This document shows positions 1-7,826 of a stretch of DNA of 10,532 bases, piece after piece. Under the pieces are notes generated by a model. The model was not told where the DNA came from, searched no databases, and was given only the letters and a program-made list of their open reading frames with translations. Origin of the DNA: Coriobacteriaceae bacterium (GTDB lineage Bacteria > Actinomycetota > Coriobacteriia > Coriobacteriales > Eggerthellaceae); contig SUUF01000032.1 of assembly GCA_015062635.1 (NCBI GenBank), positions 8,962 to 19,493 of the forward strand. The letters run 5' to 3'. Position numbers and translations under genes: made by a program. Numbering within the stretch: position 1 is the stretch's first letter; each line of letters opens with the position of its first letter.

Positions 1-2270
<2,270 letters not shown>

Positions 2271-2304
2271 TCCGTGATTCTCTTTCGATTCTTGCGTGAT
2301 TGCT

Positions 2305-2871
2305 CTATTGTCCGTCGACCGTGGCGTACACCGCGGGCTTCAGCACGCCCAAGTACGGCAAGTTGCGGTATCGCTCGGCGTAGTCCAAGCCATACCCGAC
2401 GACGAACTCGTCCTCGATCTCGAAGCCCACATAACGGGCATCGATTTCGACCTGATTGCTCGTGTTCTTATGCAGCAAGGCTGCCACCTGCACCGATGCC
2501 GGACCCATCGCCCGCAGGTGCTCGATGGTCTTCGACAGCGTGAGGCCCGAGTCGATGATGTCCTCGGCGATGATGACGTGCTTGCCCGCGATGTCCGAGG
2601 AAACGTCTTTCTGGACGTTCAGGACCCCCGAGCTCTTCACGCCGCTGCCATAGCTCGAAATGGCCATGTAGTCCATCTCGAGGGGCAGGTGAATCTCGCG
2701 GACGAGGTCGGCCATGAAGATGGCCGCGCCGCGCAACACCGAAACGACGATGATGCCTGCTTCTTGGCCTGCATAGTCGCGCGTGATGGCCTGGCCCATC
2801 TGGGCCACACGTTCGCGCATCTCGTCCTCGGTGATGAGGACCCTCTCGATATCGGGATGCATAGCCTGCAT
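2305..2871 (-). CDS. hpt: Hypoxanthine(-guanine) phosphoribosyltransferase
   Basis: Purine salvage enzyme of the cytoplasm: joins hypoxanthine or guanine to PRPP to give IMP or GMP. 188 residues, against about 180 for the family. Visible motifs are the flexible-loop SSYG (72-75), the PRPP-binding loop IIAEDIIDSGLTLS (100-113, with Glu103, Asp104 and Asp107 at the catalytic and ribose-binding positions), Lys135 in LLHKN, which contacts the purine, and the C-terminal FVVGYGLDYAERYRNLPY block that places the base and Mg. The loop has Ala where many homologues have Val before ED, a mild change. The ATG at 2871 is chosen because a purine-rich GGGGAAAGG lies about 8 bases upstream; the in-frame ATG at 2862 would shorten it by three residues. 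It is followed closely by ftsH, the standard hpt-ftsH order. A terminator and a possible promoter lie upstream, so hpt-ftsH may start their own transcript. Confidence 0.96.
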   Translation of the reverse strand: MQAMHPDIERVLITEDEMRERVAQMGQAITRDYAGQEAGIIVVSVLRGAAIFMADLVREIHLPLEMDYMAISSYGSGVKSSGVLNVQKDVSSDIAGKHVIIAEDIIDSGLTLSKTIEHLRAMGPASVQVAALLHKNTSNQVEIDARYVGFEIEDEFVVGYGLDYAERYRNLPYLGVLKPAVYATVDGQ

Positions 2872-2907
2872 TCATCGCGCCTTTCCCCGCTGGTAATACA
2901 AGCTACC

Positions 2908-2913
2908 AATATA
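2908..2913 (-). promoter_or_regulatory. Candidate -10 box for hpt-ftsH
   Basis: On the minus strand TATATT lies 36 bases before the hpt ATG, just after the T-run of the upstream terminator. I see no good -35 box 16-18 bases further up, where the terminator stem sits. A second AT-rich stretch, TATTAC at 2893-2898, is an alternative. Position is similar to the other candidate -10 boxes in this window; support is from position and AT content only. Confidence 0.35.
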
Positions 2914-2915
2914 GC

Positions 2916-2954
2916 AAAAGGCACCCGGCGCATTTCACGCATGCACCGGGTGCC
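2916..2954 (-). terminator. Intrinsic terminator after tilS-maf
   Basis: Perfect 9-bp inverted repeat GGCACCCGG (2920-2928) and CCGGGTGCC (2946-2954) with a 17-base loop. Read on the minus strand, the GC-rich stem is followed at once by TTTT (2919-2916) and then an AT-rich stretch, as expected for a Rho-independent terminator of a transcript coming from maf. The T-run is short, so it may be partial and let some transcript through to hpt and ftsH. On the plus strand there is no T-run after it, so the direction is clear. Confidence 0.72.
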
Positions 2955-3018
2955 ACAAGATTCTCACGTCAACAGGCCGCTTGGGTTATCGCCGCGCGCC
3001 TGGCGGCACGCAGGACGC

Positions 3019-3636
3019 CTAGTCGTCGAGCAGGTCGGGGAAGAGCTCGAGCAGCTGGGTCACCGGCAAGCCGACGATGTTGTCGTAGTCGCCCTCGTAG
3101 CCCGCCACGAGCTTCGCGCCCTCGCCCTGGATGCCATAGGCGCCGGCCTTGTCGCGGCTCTCGCCCGTGCGCACGTAGGCGGCTATCTCCTCGTCGGTGA
3201 GCTCGCGGAACGTCACATTGCTCGTCACGTGGAAGTTCTTGCGGCCCATCTGCAGGTTGTCGGGGCCGTCGTACAGCAGGCGCCACACCGAAACCCCGGT
3301 TATCACCTGGTGCGTCTTGCCGGAAAGCGCGCGCAGCGTGGCCTGCGCGGTCTCGGCGCTGCGGGGCTTGCCGTAAATCTTCCCGTCGAGCACGACCATC
3401 GTGTCGGCACCGATGACGGTGGTCATGCCCAGATGCGGCTGCGCCAAGATGGTCTGCACCGCCGCGCCCGCCTTGCGCTCGGCCAGCGTCTCGGCGGCCT
3501 GGGCGGCATCGGACCCCTCTTCGTCCGACAGGCTCTCGTCGGCCTTCACCTGGAACACCTGGAACCTCACGCCCGCCTGCGCGAGCAGCTCACGGCGCCG
3601 GGGGCTTCCCGACGCGAGTACGACTTCCTTGATCAT
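3019..3636 (-). CDS. maf: Maf-type nucleoside triphosphate pyrophosphatase (YhdE-like, dTTP/UTP)
   Basis: Hydrolyses non-canonical or excess nucleoside triphosphates to the monophosphate and pyrophosphate, a nucleotide-pool cleaning enzyme also linked to septum control in some bacteria. 205 residues, usual for the family. The N-terminal substrate loop is ASGSPRRRELL (8-18), the catalytic Asp is Asp78 in GADTMVVLDG (77-85), and DKAGAYGIQG (162-171) with NIVGLP (186-191) forms the C-terminal site. The AGAYGIQG form matches YhdE-type dTTP/UTP enzymes and not the AGSFKSEG form of YceF-type m7GTP enzymes, so the first specificity is inferred. The ATG at 3636 lies one base after the tilS stop, and GGAAGAAGG just inside the end of tilS is its ribosome site, so translation of the two is probably coupled. 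An open frame extends further upstream inside tilS but has no family similarity before this Met. Confidence 0.95.
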   Translation of the reverse strand: MIKEVVLASGSPRRRELLAQAGVRFQVFQVKADESLSDEEGSDAAQAAETLAERKAGAAVQTILAQPHLGMTTVIGADTMVVLDGKIYGKPRSAETAQATLRALSGKTHQVITGVSVWRLLYDGPDNLQMGRKNFHVTSNVTFRELTDEEIAAYVRTGESRDKAGAYGIQGEGAKLVAGYEGDYDNIVGLPVTQLLELFPDLLDD

Positions 3637-3637
3637 G

Positions 3638-4756
3638 CTATGCCTTCTTCCTGCGGATGCGGTATGCCTCCATGGGCTCGATGCGAAGCCCCTGCTTGTT
3701 GGCGCTGATGGCCAGGTTGCCCTGGATGTTGTTCGCATACCCGCTCTTGGGCGCCTCGGGGCCGAAGGCGTCGGTGATCGCCGTGATGGTCGCGGTCTCG
3801 ACGCGGGCGTCGGGTCCCAGCAGGTACTGGAGCACCTGGAAGGCGACGCGCCGCTGGATGGGCAGCGCAAGCGCGCCGAACTTCGGCAGTATCACGCACC
3901 CCGCCTCGTAGTCGATCACCGCATCGCCGTCGACGTCTTCCCACACCACGAGCTCGCCGATGATGCGATTCGTGTAGGCGTCGAGCATGTCGTCCTCGTC
4001 GCCCACGAGGTTCATGCTGCGGCACAGCGTGTCGAGCAGCTGCGGGTTCTTCTGCTTCATCAGGGGCACCACCTCGCAACGCACCCATGCGCGGAAGCGG
4101 TCGGTATGCGCGTTCGTGGCATCCTCACGCCAGAGCGCCCCCTGCGCATCGCGCGCCACGGGTTGCTGCGAATCGGCGGCCTCGGCGCGCTGCTCGAGGT
4201 ATGCGCGCAGCGATTCGCGGCTGGTGTCCATGAGGGGTCGCACCACGGGGCCGTTGCGGTACAGCATGCTGCGGAATCCGCCCGGGCCCGTGCCCACGAT
4301 CGAGCGCATGTAGAAGCTCTCGACGCGGTCGTCTTGCGTGTGCGCCGTGAAGATGCGCCCGTCCGACAGCGGCACCGCCAGCTGCAGGCAGGCATCGCGC
4401 AACACGTCCTGGGCGGCATGGTAGCGCACCCGGCGCCCGACCGCCTCGACGTTCTCGCCCGTACGCGCGGCCTCGGCAGCCACGTCGAAGGTCACCGTCG
4501 AAAGCGGAATGGAGAGCGTCGCGGCAAGCTCGGCCACGAAGGCGGCATCGGCATCGGCATCGGCGCCGCGCAGCTGATGGTTCACATGCAGCATGAACAC
4601 CGGCCCGATCACCCCTTGCGTCGAAAGCTCGCTCGCGATGTACGCGAGCGCCGTGGAGTCGGACCCACCCGACACCATCAGCACCACCGGGGCATCCGAG
4701 GTCACCAAATTCCGTTCGCGTATCGTATCCTTCGCCTGTTGCAGCACATCTACCAT
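3638..4756 (-). CDS. tilS: tRNA(Ile)-lysidine synthetase TilS
   Basis: Changes the wobble cytidine of tRNA-Ile(CAU) to lysidine with ATP and lysine, which makes the tRNA read AUA instead of AUG and is normally essential. 372 residues, shorter than the E. coli enzyme (about 430). The N-terminal PP-loop ATPase carries SGGSDS (29-34), HVNHQLRG (57-64) and AHTQDDRVESFYMRS, a version of the family's H-x-x-DD signature; LWREDATN (before residue 240) matches the family's conserved D-x-S/T-N block. The C-terminal part after about 250 is poorly conserved. The ATG at 4756 has AGGAG five bases upstream. A run of three GGCATC units (4544-4561) encodes an Ala-Asp repeat after LRG, but the spacing to the next conserved block is normal, so it is not an insertion. 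First gene of a tilS-maf unit. Confidence 0.95.
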   Translation of the reverse strand: MVDVLQQAKDTIRERNLVTSDAPVVLMVSGGSDSTALAYIASELSTQGVIGPVFMLHVNHQLRGADADADAAFVAELAATLSIPLSTVTFDVAAEAARTGENVEAVGRRVRYHAAQDVLRDACLQLAVPLSDGRIFTAHTQDDRVESFYMRSIVGTGPGGFRSMLYRNGPVVRPLMDTSRESLRAYLEQRAEAADSQQPVARDAQGALWREDATNAHTDRFRAWVRCEVVPLMKQKNPQLLDTLCRSMNLVGDEDDMLDAYTNRIIGELVVWEDVDGDAVIDYEAGCVILPKFGALALPIQRRVAFQVLQYLLGPDARVETATITAITDAFGPEAPKSGYANNIQGNLAISANKQGLRIEPMEAYRIRRKKA

Positions 4757-4784
4757 GGCGTCTCCTAACTTCGCTTAGCGCCCT

Positions 4785-4790
4785 ATTCTA
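4785..4790 (-). promoter_or_regulatory. Candidate -10 box for tilS-maf
   Basis: TAGAAT on the minus strand, 28 bases before the tilS ATG, inside the 13-base string AGCGCGGTAGAAT (4785-4797) that recurs exactly in front of the aminotransferase gene at 7801-7813. No clear -35 box is seen. The repeated position before two gene starts raises the likelihood that it is a real promoter core. Confidence 0.45.
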
Positions 4791-4865
4791 CCGCGCTGGG
4801 CGTAAATGTCCTCCGTTGTTCCGGTGAGGATGTCGTGCGAACGCCACGCCCTACCCGCACCATGC

Positions 4866-4871
4866 TATATT
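4866..4871 (+). promoter_or_regulatory. Candidate -10 box for the plus-strand membrane protein gene
   Basis: TATATT 25 bases before the ATG at 4897, within the 140-base gap between this gene and the divergent tilS. There is no recognisable -35 box at 16-18 bases upstream. Between it and the ATG is a strong ribosome site, AAGGAGG at 4884-4890. Confidence 0.4.
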
Positions 4872-4896
4872 TGGCTGCACGCGCAAGGAGGTCGCC

Positions 4897-5268
4897 ATGT
4901 CACATTTCCTGGTCAGGCTCATCATCACGGCCATCGCCGTGAGCTTCGCCATCACGCTCATACCCTGCATCACCTTCGATTCGGGCCGCGACATGATGGC
5001 CGACATCTTCTTGCTCTCGATGTTCCTCGCGATTATCAACGTTTCGATCAAGCCGGTGCTGCAGGCCCTGAGCCTGCCGATCTCGGTGCTCACGCTCGGA
5101 TTGTTCGCGCTGGTCATCAACACGGCCATGCTCTACCTGGCCGTCTGGTGCACCGCGACGTTCTTCGGCTCGGGCGCCGTCATCACCGATTTCGGCTCCG
5201 CCTTCGTGGTGAGCATCCTCATCAGCGTGGCCACGTGGTTCATCAACACCGTCACCGCATTCGACTAA
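4897..5268 (+). CDS. Small four-helix membrane protein, YvlD / phage-holin-4 family
   Basis: 123 residues, almost all hydrophobic, in four predicted membrane helices (about 5-23, 34-51, 64-90 and 100-119). The signature is Asn48-x-x-Ile-Lys-Pro53, then LPISVLTLGLFALVIN (60-75), typical of the family known as mycobacterial-type 4-TM phage holin, which includes Bacillus YvlD. Most members are chromosomal and have no shown holin function; in B. subtilis the relatives are tied to envelope stress. No lysin or phage gene lies nearby, so a lysis role is unlikely here and the function is unknown. The ATG has AAGGAGG five bases upstream, a near-ideal ribosome site. It is the only plus-strand gene in the window, divergent from tilS and convergent with mtnA, and looks like a single-gene transcript ending in the stem at 5275-5317. 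Confidence 0.88.
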   Translation: MSHFLVRLIITAIAVSFAITLIPCITFDSGRDMMADIFLLSMFLAIINVSIKPVLQALSLPISVLTLGLFALVINTAMLYLAVWCTATFFGSGAVITDFGSAFVVSILISVATWFINTVTAFD

Positions 5269-5274
5269 ACCGCA

Positions 5275-5317
5275 TCGCGCGCGATGAGTCGGAGGACCTT
5301 TGGCTCATCGCGCGCGA
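5275..5317. repeat. Perfect 14-bp inverted repeat after the plus-strand gene
   Basis: TCGCGCGCGATGAG (5275-5288) and its exact reverse complement (5304-5317), 15-base loop. It begins six bases after the stop at 5268, so it may stop or stabilise that transcript, but neither strand has a T-run after it. Part of its left arm (5284-5288) and its loop can pair with 5413-5424 instead. Confidence 0.8.
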
Positions 5318-5424
5318 CATAAGGCGGGCCTGAGGGCCGCGCCACGGGACCAGTGACAAGTGCCCGGGCCGTTTGTCAACCTGGTTGACAAACGCCCCCG
5401 GGCACTTGTCAACCTCCGACTCAT
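5284..5424. repeat. 12-bp terminal-type inverted pair enclosing the palindrome
   Basis: ATGAGTCGGAGG (5284-5295) and its exact reverse complement CCTCCGACTCAT (5413-5424) enclose 117 bases that include the large nested palindrome. The layout recalls the ends of a very small non-autonomous element, but I see no flanking target duplication, and the left arm is shared with the 14-bp stem. It may instead be a competing RNA or DNA fold. Coordinates and complementarity are read directly; the role is unknown. Confidence 0.55.
5354..5411. repeat. Nested, near-perfect palindrome of 58 bases
   Basis: Outer arms TGACAAGTGCCCGGG (5354-5368) and its reverse complement (5397-5411) are perfect over 15 bp. 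Inside them, CGTTTGTCAACC (5370-5381) and its reverse complement (5383-5394) are perfect over 12 bp around a single central T. Only C5369 and C5395-5396 fail to pair. TTGTCAACC also occurs again at 5406-5414. Such a structure could form a cruciform or a long hairpin in RNA from either side. It lies between convergent genes, so a repetitive extragenic palindrome or a bidirectional stop is more likely than an operator. Confidence 0.85.
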
Positions 5425-5428
5425 TCCC

Positions 5429-5464
5429 AAACGGAAAACGAGCCGGAGGAAACCCTCCGGCTCG
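5429..5464 (-). terminator. Intrinsic terminator of mtnA
   Basis: Perfect 11-bp stem, CGAGCCGGAGG (5439-5449) and CCTCCGGCTCG (5454-5464), with a 4-base loop, five bases after the mtnA stop. On the minus strand it is followed by TTTTCCGTTT (5438-5429), a classic Rho-independent arrangement. It should end the aminotransferase-mtnA transcript. On the plus strand the stem is preceded by the A-rich run but not followed by T residues, so it acts in one direction. Confidence 0.85.
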
Positions 5465-5469
5465 CGTGC

Positions 5470-6564
5470 TTACAGGGGCGCGATGCGCGACAGGTCGTGC
5501 AGGTCGAACAGGCTGCCGTCTTCGCGCAACACGGGACGTATGACGCCCTTTTCAGTGATGAACCCGTTGATGAGCGACGCCGGCGTGATGTCGAACGCCG
5601 GGTTGTACACATGCGGTTCGAATTCCTCAAATGCCGCCACCTCGGTGCCATCGCGGAATTCGATGGGAATCTGCCCGCCCGCCGCGAGCGTCGGGTCGAT
5701 AGTCGATGTGGGAGCCGCCACATAGAACGGGATGCGGTGATAATCGGCGGCGATGGCCAGCTGGTAAGTGCCCACCTTGTTCGCCGTGTCGCCGTTCGCG
5801 CAGATGCGGTCTGCGCCGACGATGACGGCGTCAACCAGCCCCTGCTTCATCAACATGGCCGCCATGTCGTCGCACTGCACGGTGCAGGGAACACCCGCCT
5901 GCGTCAGCTCCCAGGCCGTAAGGCGCACGCCCTGGCCCACCGGCCGCGTCTCGTCGCAATACACGTGCACGATGCGCCCCTGCTCGTATGCCGCATAGAT
6001 CACGCCGAGCGCCGTCCCGTAGAACACCGTCGCGAGCGAGCCTGCATTGCAATGGGTCAGCACGCGCGACCCTTCGGGCAACAGCCGGGCGCCATTCGCC
6101 CCGATGGCCCGATTGCACGCCTCGTCGGCCTCGGCGAGCTCCTGAACGCAGGCGATGGCCACATCCGCCGCATCGTCGACACCATCTGCGGCAACGGCGG
6201 CGCCGATAGCGCGAGCCACCCGTTTCACGCCCCACGACAGGTTCACGGCGGTGGGGCGGGCCGAGGACACCTCGGCGGCGACGCGGCGCAATTCCGCCGC
6301 ATACGCTTCGGGCTGCACGTCGTGCGCCTGGTTGGCCGCCCATAGCGCGATGGCACCGGCTCCCGCCACGCCGATGGCGGGCGCACCGCGCACCTCGAGC
6401 GTCTGGATGGCCTCGATAACCGCCTCGTAGGTGAACAGGGTGACGATGCGGCATTCATCCGGCAGCAACCGCTGGTCGATGATGCTCATCCCGAACCGCT
6501 CGACGCCCTCCGCATCTTCTCGCCAGCCGAACTCCAAGGTTCGGGGCAGGCTCTCAACACCCAT
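5470..6564 (-). CDS. mtnA: S-methyl-5-thioribose-1-phosphate isomerase (MtnA family)
   Basis: Converts methylthioribose-1-phosphate to methylthioribulose-1-phosphate in methionine salvage; relatives also act on 5-deoxyribose-1-phosphate in the DHAP shunt. 364 residues, usual length. Motifs: RGAPAIG (59-65), THCNAGSLAT with the catalytic Cys172, ETRPVGQG (205-212), GADRICANGDTANKVGTY (250-267) with the catalytic Asp252, and a conserved end, NPAFDITPASLINGFITEKG. All are intact, and they separate it from the eIF2B alpha/beta/delta regulatory relatives that lack the Cys. The ATG at 6564 has AAGGAG six bases upstream; the open frame beyond it overlaps the aminotransferase and shows no family match. 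It lies 17 bases after the aminotransferase stop, so it is almost surely co-transcribed, and it ends in a strong terminator. No mtnK, mtnB, mtnW or mtnD gene lies in the window, so the true substrate is not fixed by context. Confidence 0.94.
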   Translation of the reverse strand: MGVESLPRTLEFGWREDAEGVERFGMSIIDQRLLPDECRIVTLFTYEAVIEAIQTLEVRGAPAIGVAGAGAIALWAANQAHDVQPEAYAAELRRVAAEVSSARPTAVNLSWGVKRVARAIGAAVAADGVDDAADVAIACVQELAEADEACNRAIGANGARLLPEGSRVLTHCNAGSLATVFYGTALGVIYAAYEQGRIVHVYCDETRPVGQGVRLTAWELTQAGVPCTVQCDDMAAMLMKQGLVDAVIVGADRICANGDTANKVGTYQLAIAADYHRIPFYVAAPTSTIDPTLAAGGQIPIEFRDGTEVAAFEEFEPHVYNPAFDITPASLINGFITEKGVIRPVLREDGSLFDLHDLSRIAPL

Positions 6565-6581
6565 GTTCGCTCCTTCGCATC

Positions 6582-7760
6582 CTAGGCGTAATCGGCTTTC
6601 AGCGCGGCAAACGCATCGCGCGAATTGCGGATCACGTCTTCGCCCACGCAATACGAAATGCGCACCCAACCGCCCACGCCGAAGCTGTCGGACGCCACGA
6701 TCAGCAGCTCGTGGGTCTTCGCCTTCTCGGAAAACGCCTTCGCATCGGGCTCGAGCGCCTTCACCCACAAGTAAAACGCGCCCGCCGGCTCGATGTACTC
6801 GTACCCCAGCTCGTCGAGCATGTCGGTGAGTAGCTTGCGGTTGCGCACATAGGGTTCGACGTTCACGGGCTCGTCGATGCAGTCGGCGATGGTCTGCTGC
6901 AGCACCGTCGGCGCGCACACATAGCCAAGCGCGCGTCCGGCACCGCACACCGCCAGGTACAGGCGGCGGGCATCGGCGGCCGCAGGCGGCACCAGCACAT
7001 AGCCGATGCGCTCGCCCGGCAGGCTGAACGACTTCGACCAGGAATAGCACACCAGCGTGTTCTCGTAGAGCGCGGGAACCCAGCTCGGCTGCTCATCGCC
7101 ATAGGCCAGCTCGCGGTACGGCTCGTCCGAGATCAGGTAGATGGGTGCGCCGAATTCCTCTTGCTTCTCGCGCAGCATCGTGGAGAGCTCCTCGAGGTTC
7201 TGCCGCGTGTACACGGTGCCCACCGGGTTGTTCGGCGAGTTCACGACGATGGCACGGGTCTTCGCGGTGATGGCCGCACGCAGCGCGGGCACATCGAGCT
7301 GGAAGTCGGCGGGACGCGTGGGCACCTCGATGCAGGTGGCGCCCGTGTTCTCGATCCACACGCGGTATTCCGGGAAATAGGGCGCGTTCACGATGATCTC
7401 GTCGCCGGGGTTCGCAAGCGCCGTGAAGCACGCGTCGAGCGCGGCCGCGGCACCCATCGTCAGGTAAAGGTCGTCGGCGGAATAGGCGGTGCCGAACCGG
7501 CGGTTCAGGTTGTTTGCGATGGCGGCACGGCAGAACGGGTGCCCCTGGGCCGGCGAATAGCTATGCAGCTGCATCGGCGGCAACTCGGTTGCGCGCGCCA
7601 TGGCCTGCGCGATGGCGTCGGGCGCGGGAACCGACGGGTTGCCCAAGCTGAAATCGAAGACGTTCTCCGCGCCGATTTCGGCCTTACGCGCCAAGCCATA
7701 GGCGAACAGCTCGCGGATGGCCGACGGCGCTGCGCCCAGTTCGTACATTTTCTCGTTCAT
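6582..7760 (-). CDS. PLP-dependent class I/II aminotransferase
   Basis: 392 residues, fold type I. The PLP lysine is Lys243 in SWSKSFSLPGERIGY, the aspartate pairing with the PLP nitrogen is Asp212 in SDEPY, the PLP-contacting block is NSPNNPVG (174-181), and the substrate-carboxylate arginine is Arg367 in GGWVRISYC. It resembles aspartate/aromatic-type aminotransferases of subgroup I-gamma; the amino donor and acceptor cannot be read from sequence. Because mtnA follows in the same transcript, the last step of methionine salvage (transamination of ketomethylthiobutyrate to methionine) is a reasonable guess, not a demonstration. The start at 7760 is chosen over the in-frame ATG at 7772 because GGAGG lies five bases before 7760 and would fall inside the coding part for the earlier Met. 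A possible promoter lies at 7801-7806, so it need not depend on the upstream peptidase gene. Confidence 0.92.
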   Translation of the reverse strand: MNEKMYELGAAPSAIRELFAYGLARKAEIGAENVFDFSLGNPSVPAPDAIAQAMARATELPPMQLHSYSPAQGHPFCRAAIANNLNRRFGTAYSADDLYLTMGAAAALDACFTALANPGDEIIVNAPYFPEYRVWIENTGATCIEVPTRPADFQLDVPALRAAITAKTRAIVVNSPNNPVGTVYTRQNLEELSTMLREKQEEFGAPIYLISDEPYRELAYGDEQPSWVPALYENTLVCYSWSKSFSLPGERIGYVLVPPAAADARRLYLAVCGAGRALGYVCAPTVLQQTIADCIDEPVNVEPYVRNRKLLTDMLDELGYEYIEPAGAFYLWVKALEPDAKAFSEKAKTHELLIVASDSFGVGGWVRISYCVGEDVIRNSRDAFAALKADYA

Positions 7761-7800
7761 GCATGCCTCCATGTTCGTGTGCGCTTGCTACCCGCGCACC

Positions 7801-7806
7801 ATTCTA
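7801..7806 (-). promoter_or_regulatory. Candidate -10 box for the aminotransferase-mtnA unit
   Basis: TAGAAT on the minus strand, 40 bases before the ATG at 7760, in the 66-base gap after the peptidase stop. It belongs to the 13-base string AGCGCGGTAGAAT (7801-7813), identical to the one before tilS. No clear -35 box is present. Confidence 0.45.
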
Positions 7807-7826
7807 CCGCGCTCGATGGCCCGCGC

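Noticed and set aside
3637..3870. Upstream in-frame extension of maf
   Set aside because: It overlaps the end of tilS in another frame, shows no Maf similarity, and the ATG at 3636 has a good ribosome site.
4544..4561. Three tandem GGCATC units within tilS as a phase-variable tract
   Set aside because: Only three copies of a hexamer, in frame, and the protein spacing matches normal TilS; no frameshift could result from gain or loss of a unit.
2296..4768. Long plus-strand open frames opposite hpt, maf and tilS
   Set aside because: Composition is Arg/His/Ala/Leu-rich, nothing resembles a family, and the minus-strand genes explain the sequence completely.
4897..5268. Prophage remnant suggested by the holin-family name
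   Set aside because: No integrase, lysin, tail or att-like sequence is nearby and composition matches the flanks; most family members are ordinary chromosomal genes.
5269..5469. CRISPR array or attenuator leader in the palindrome-rich gap
   Set aside because: There are no regularly spaced direct repeats, and no gene lies downstream of the structures on either strand, so an attenuator has nothing to control.
6565..7050. Upstream in-frame extension of mtnA
   Set aside because: It overlaps the aminotransferase in another frame, is Arg/Cys-rich, and MtnA homology begins at the ATG at 6564.
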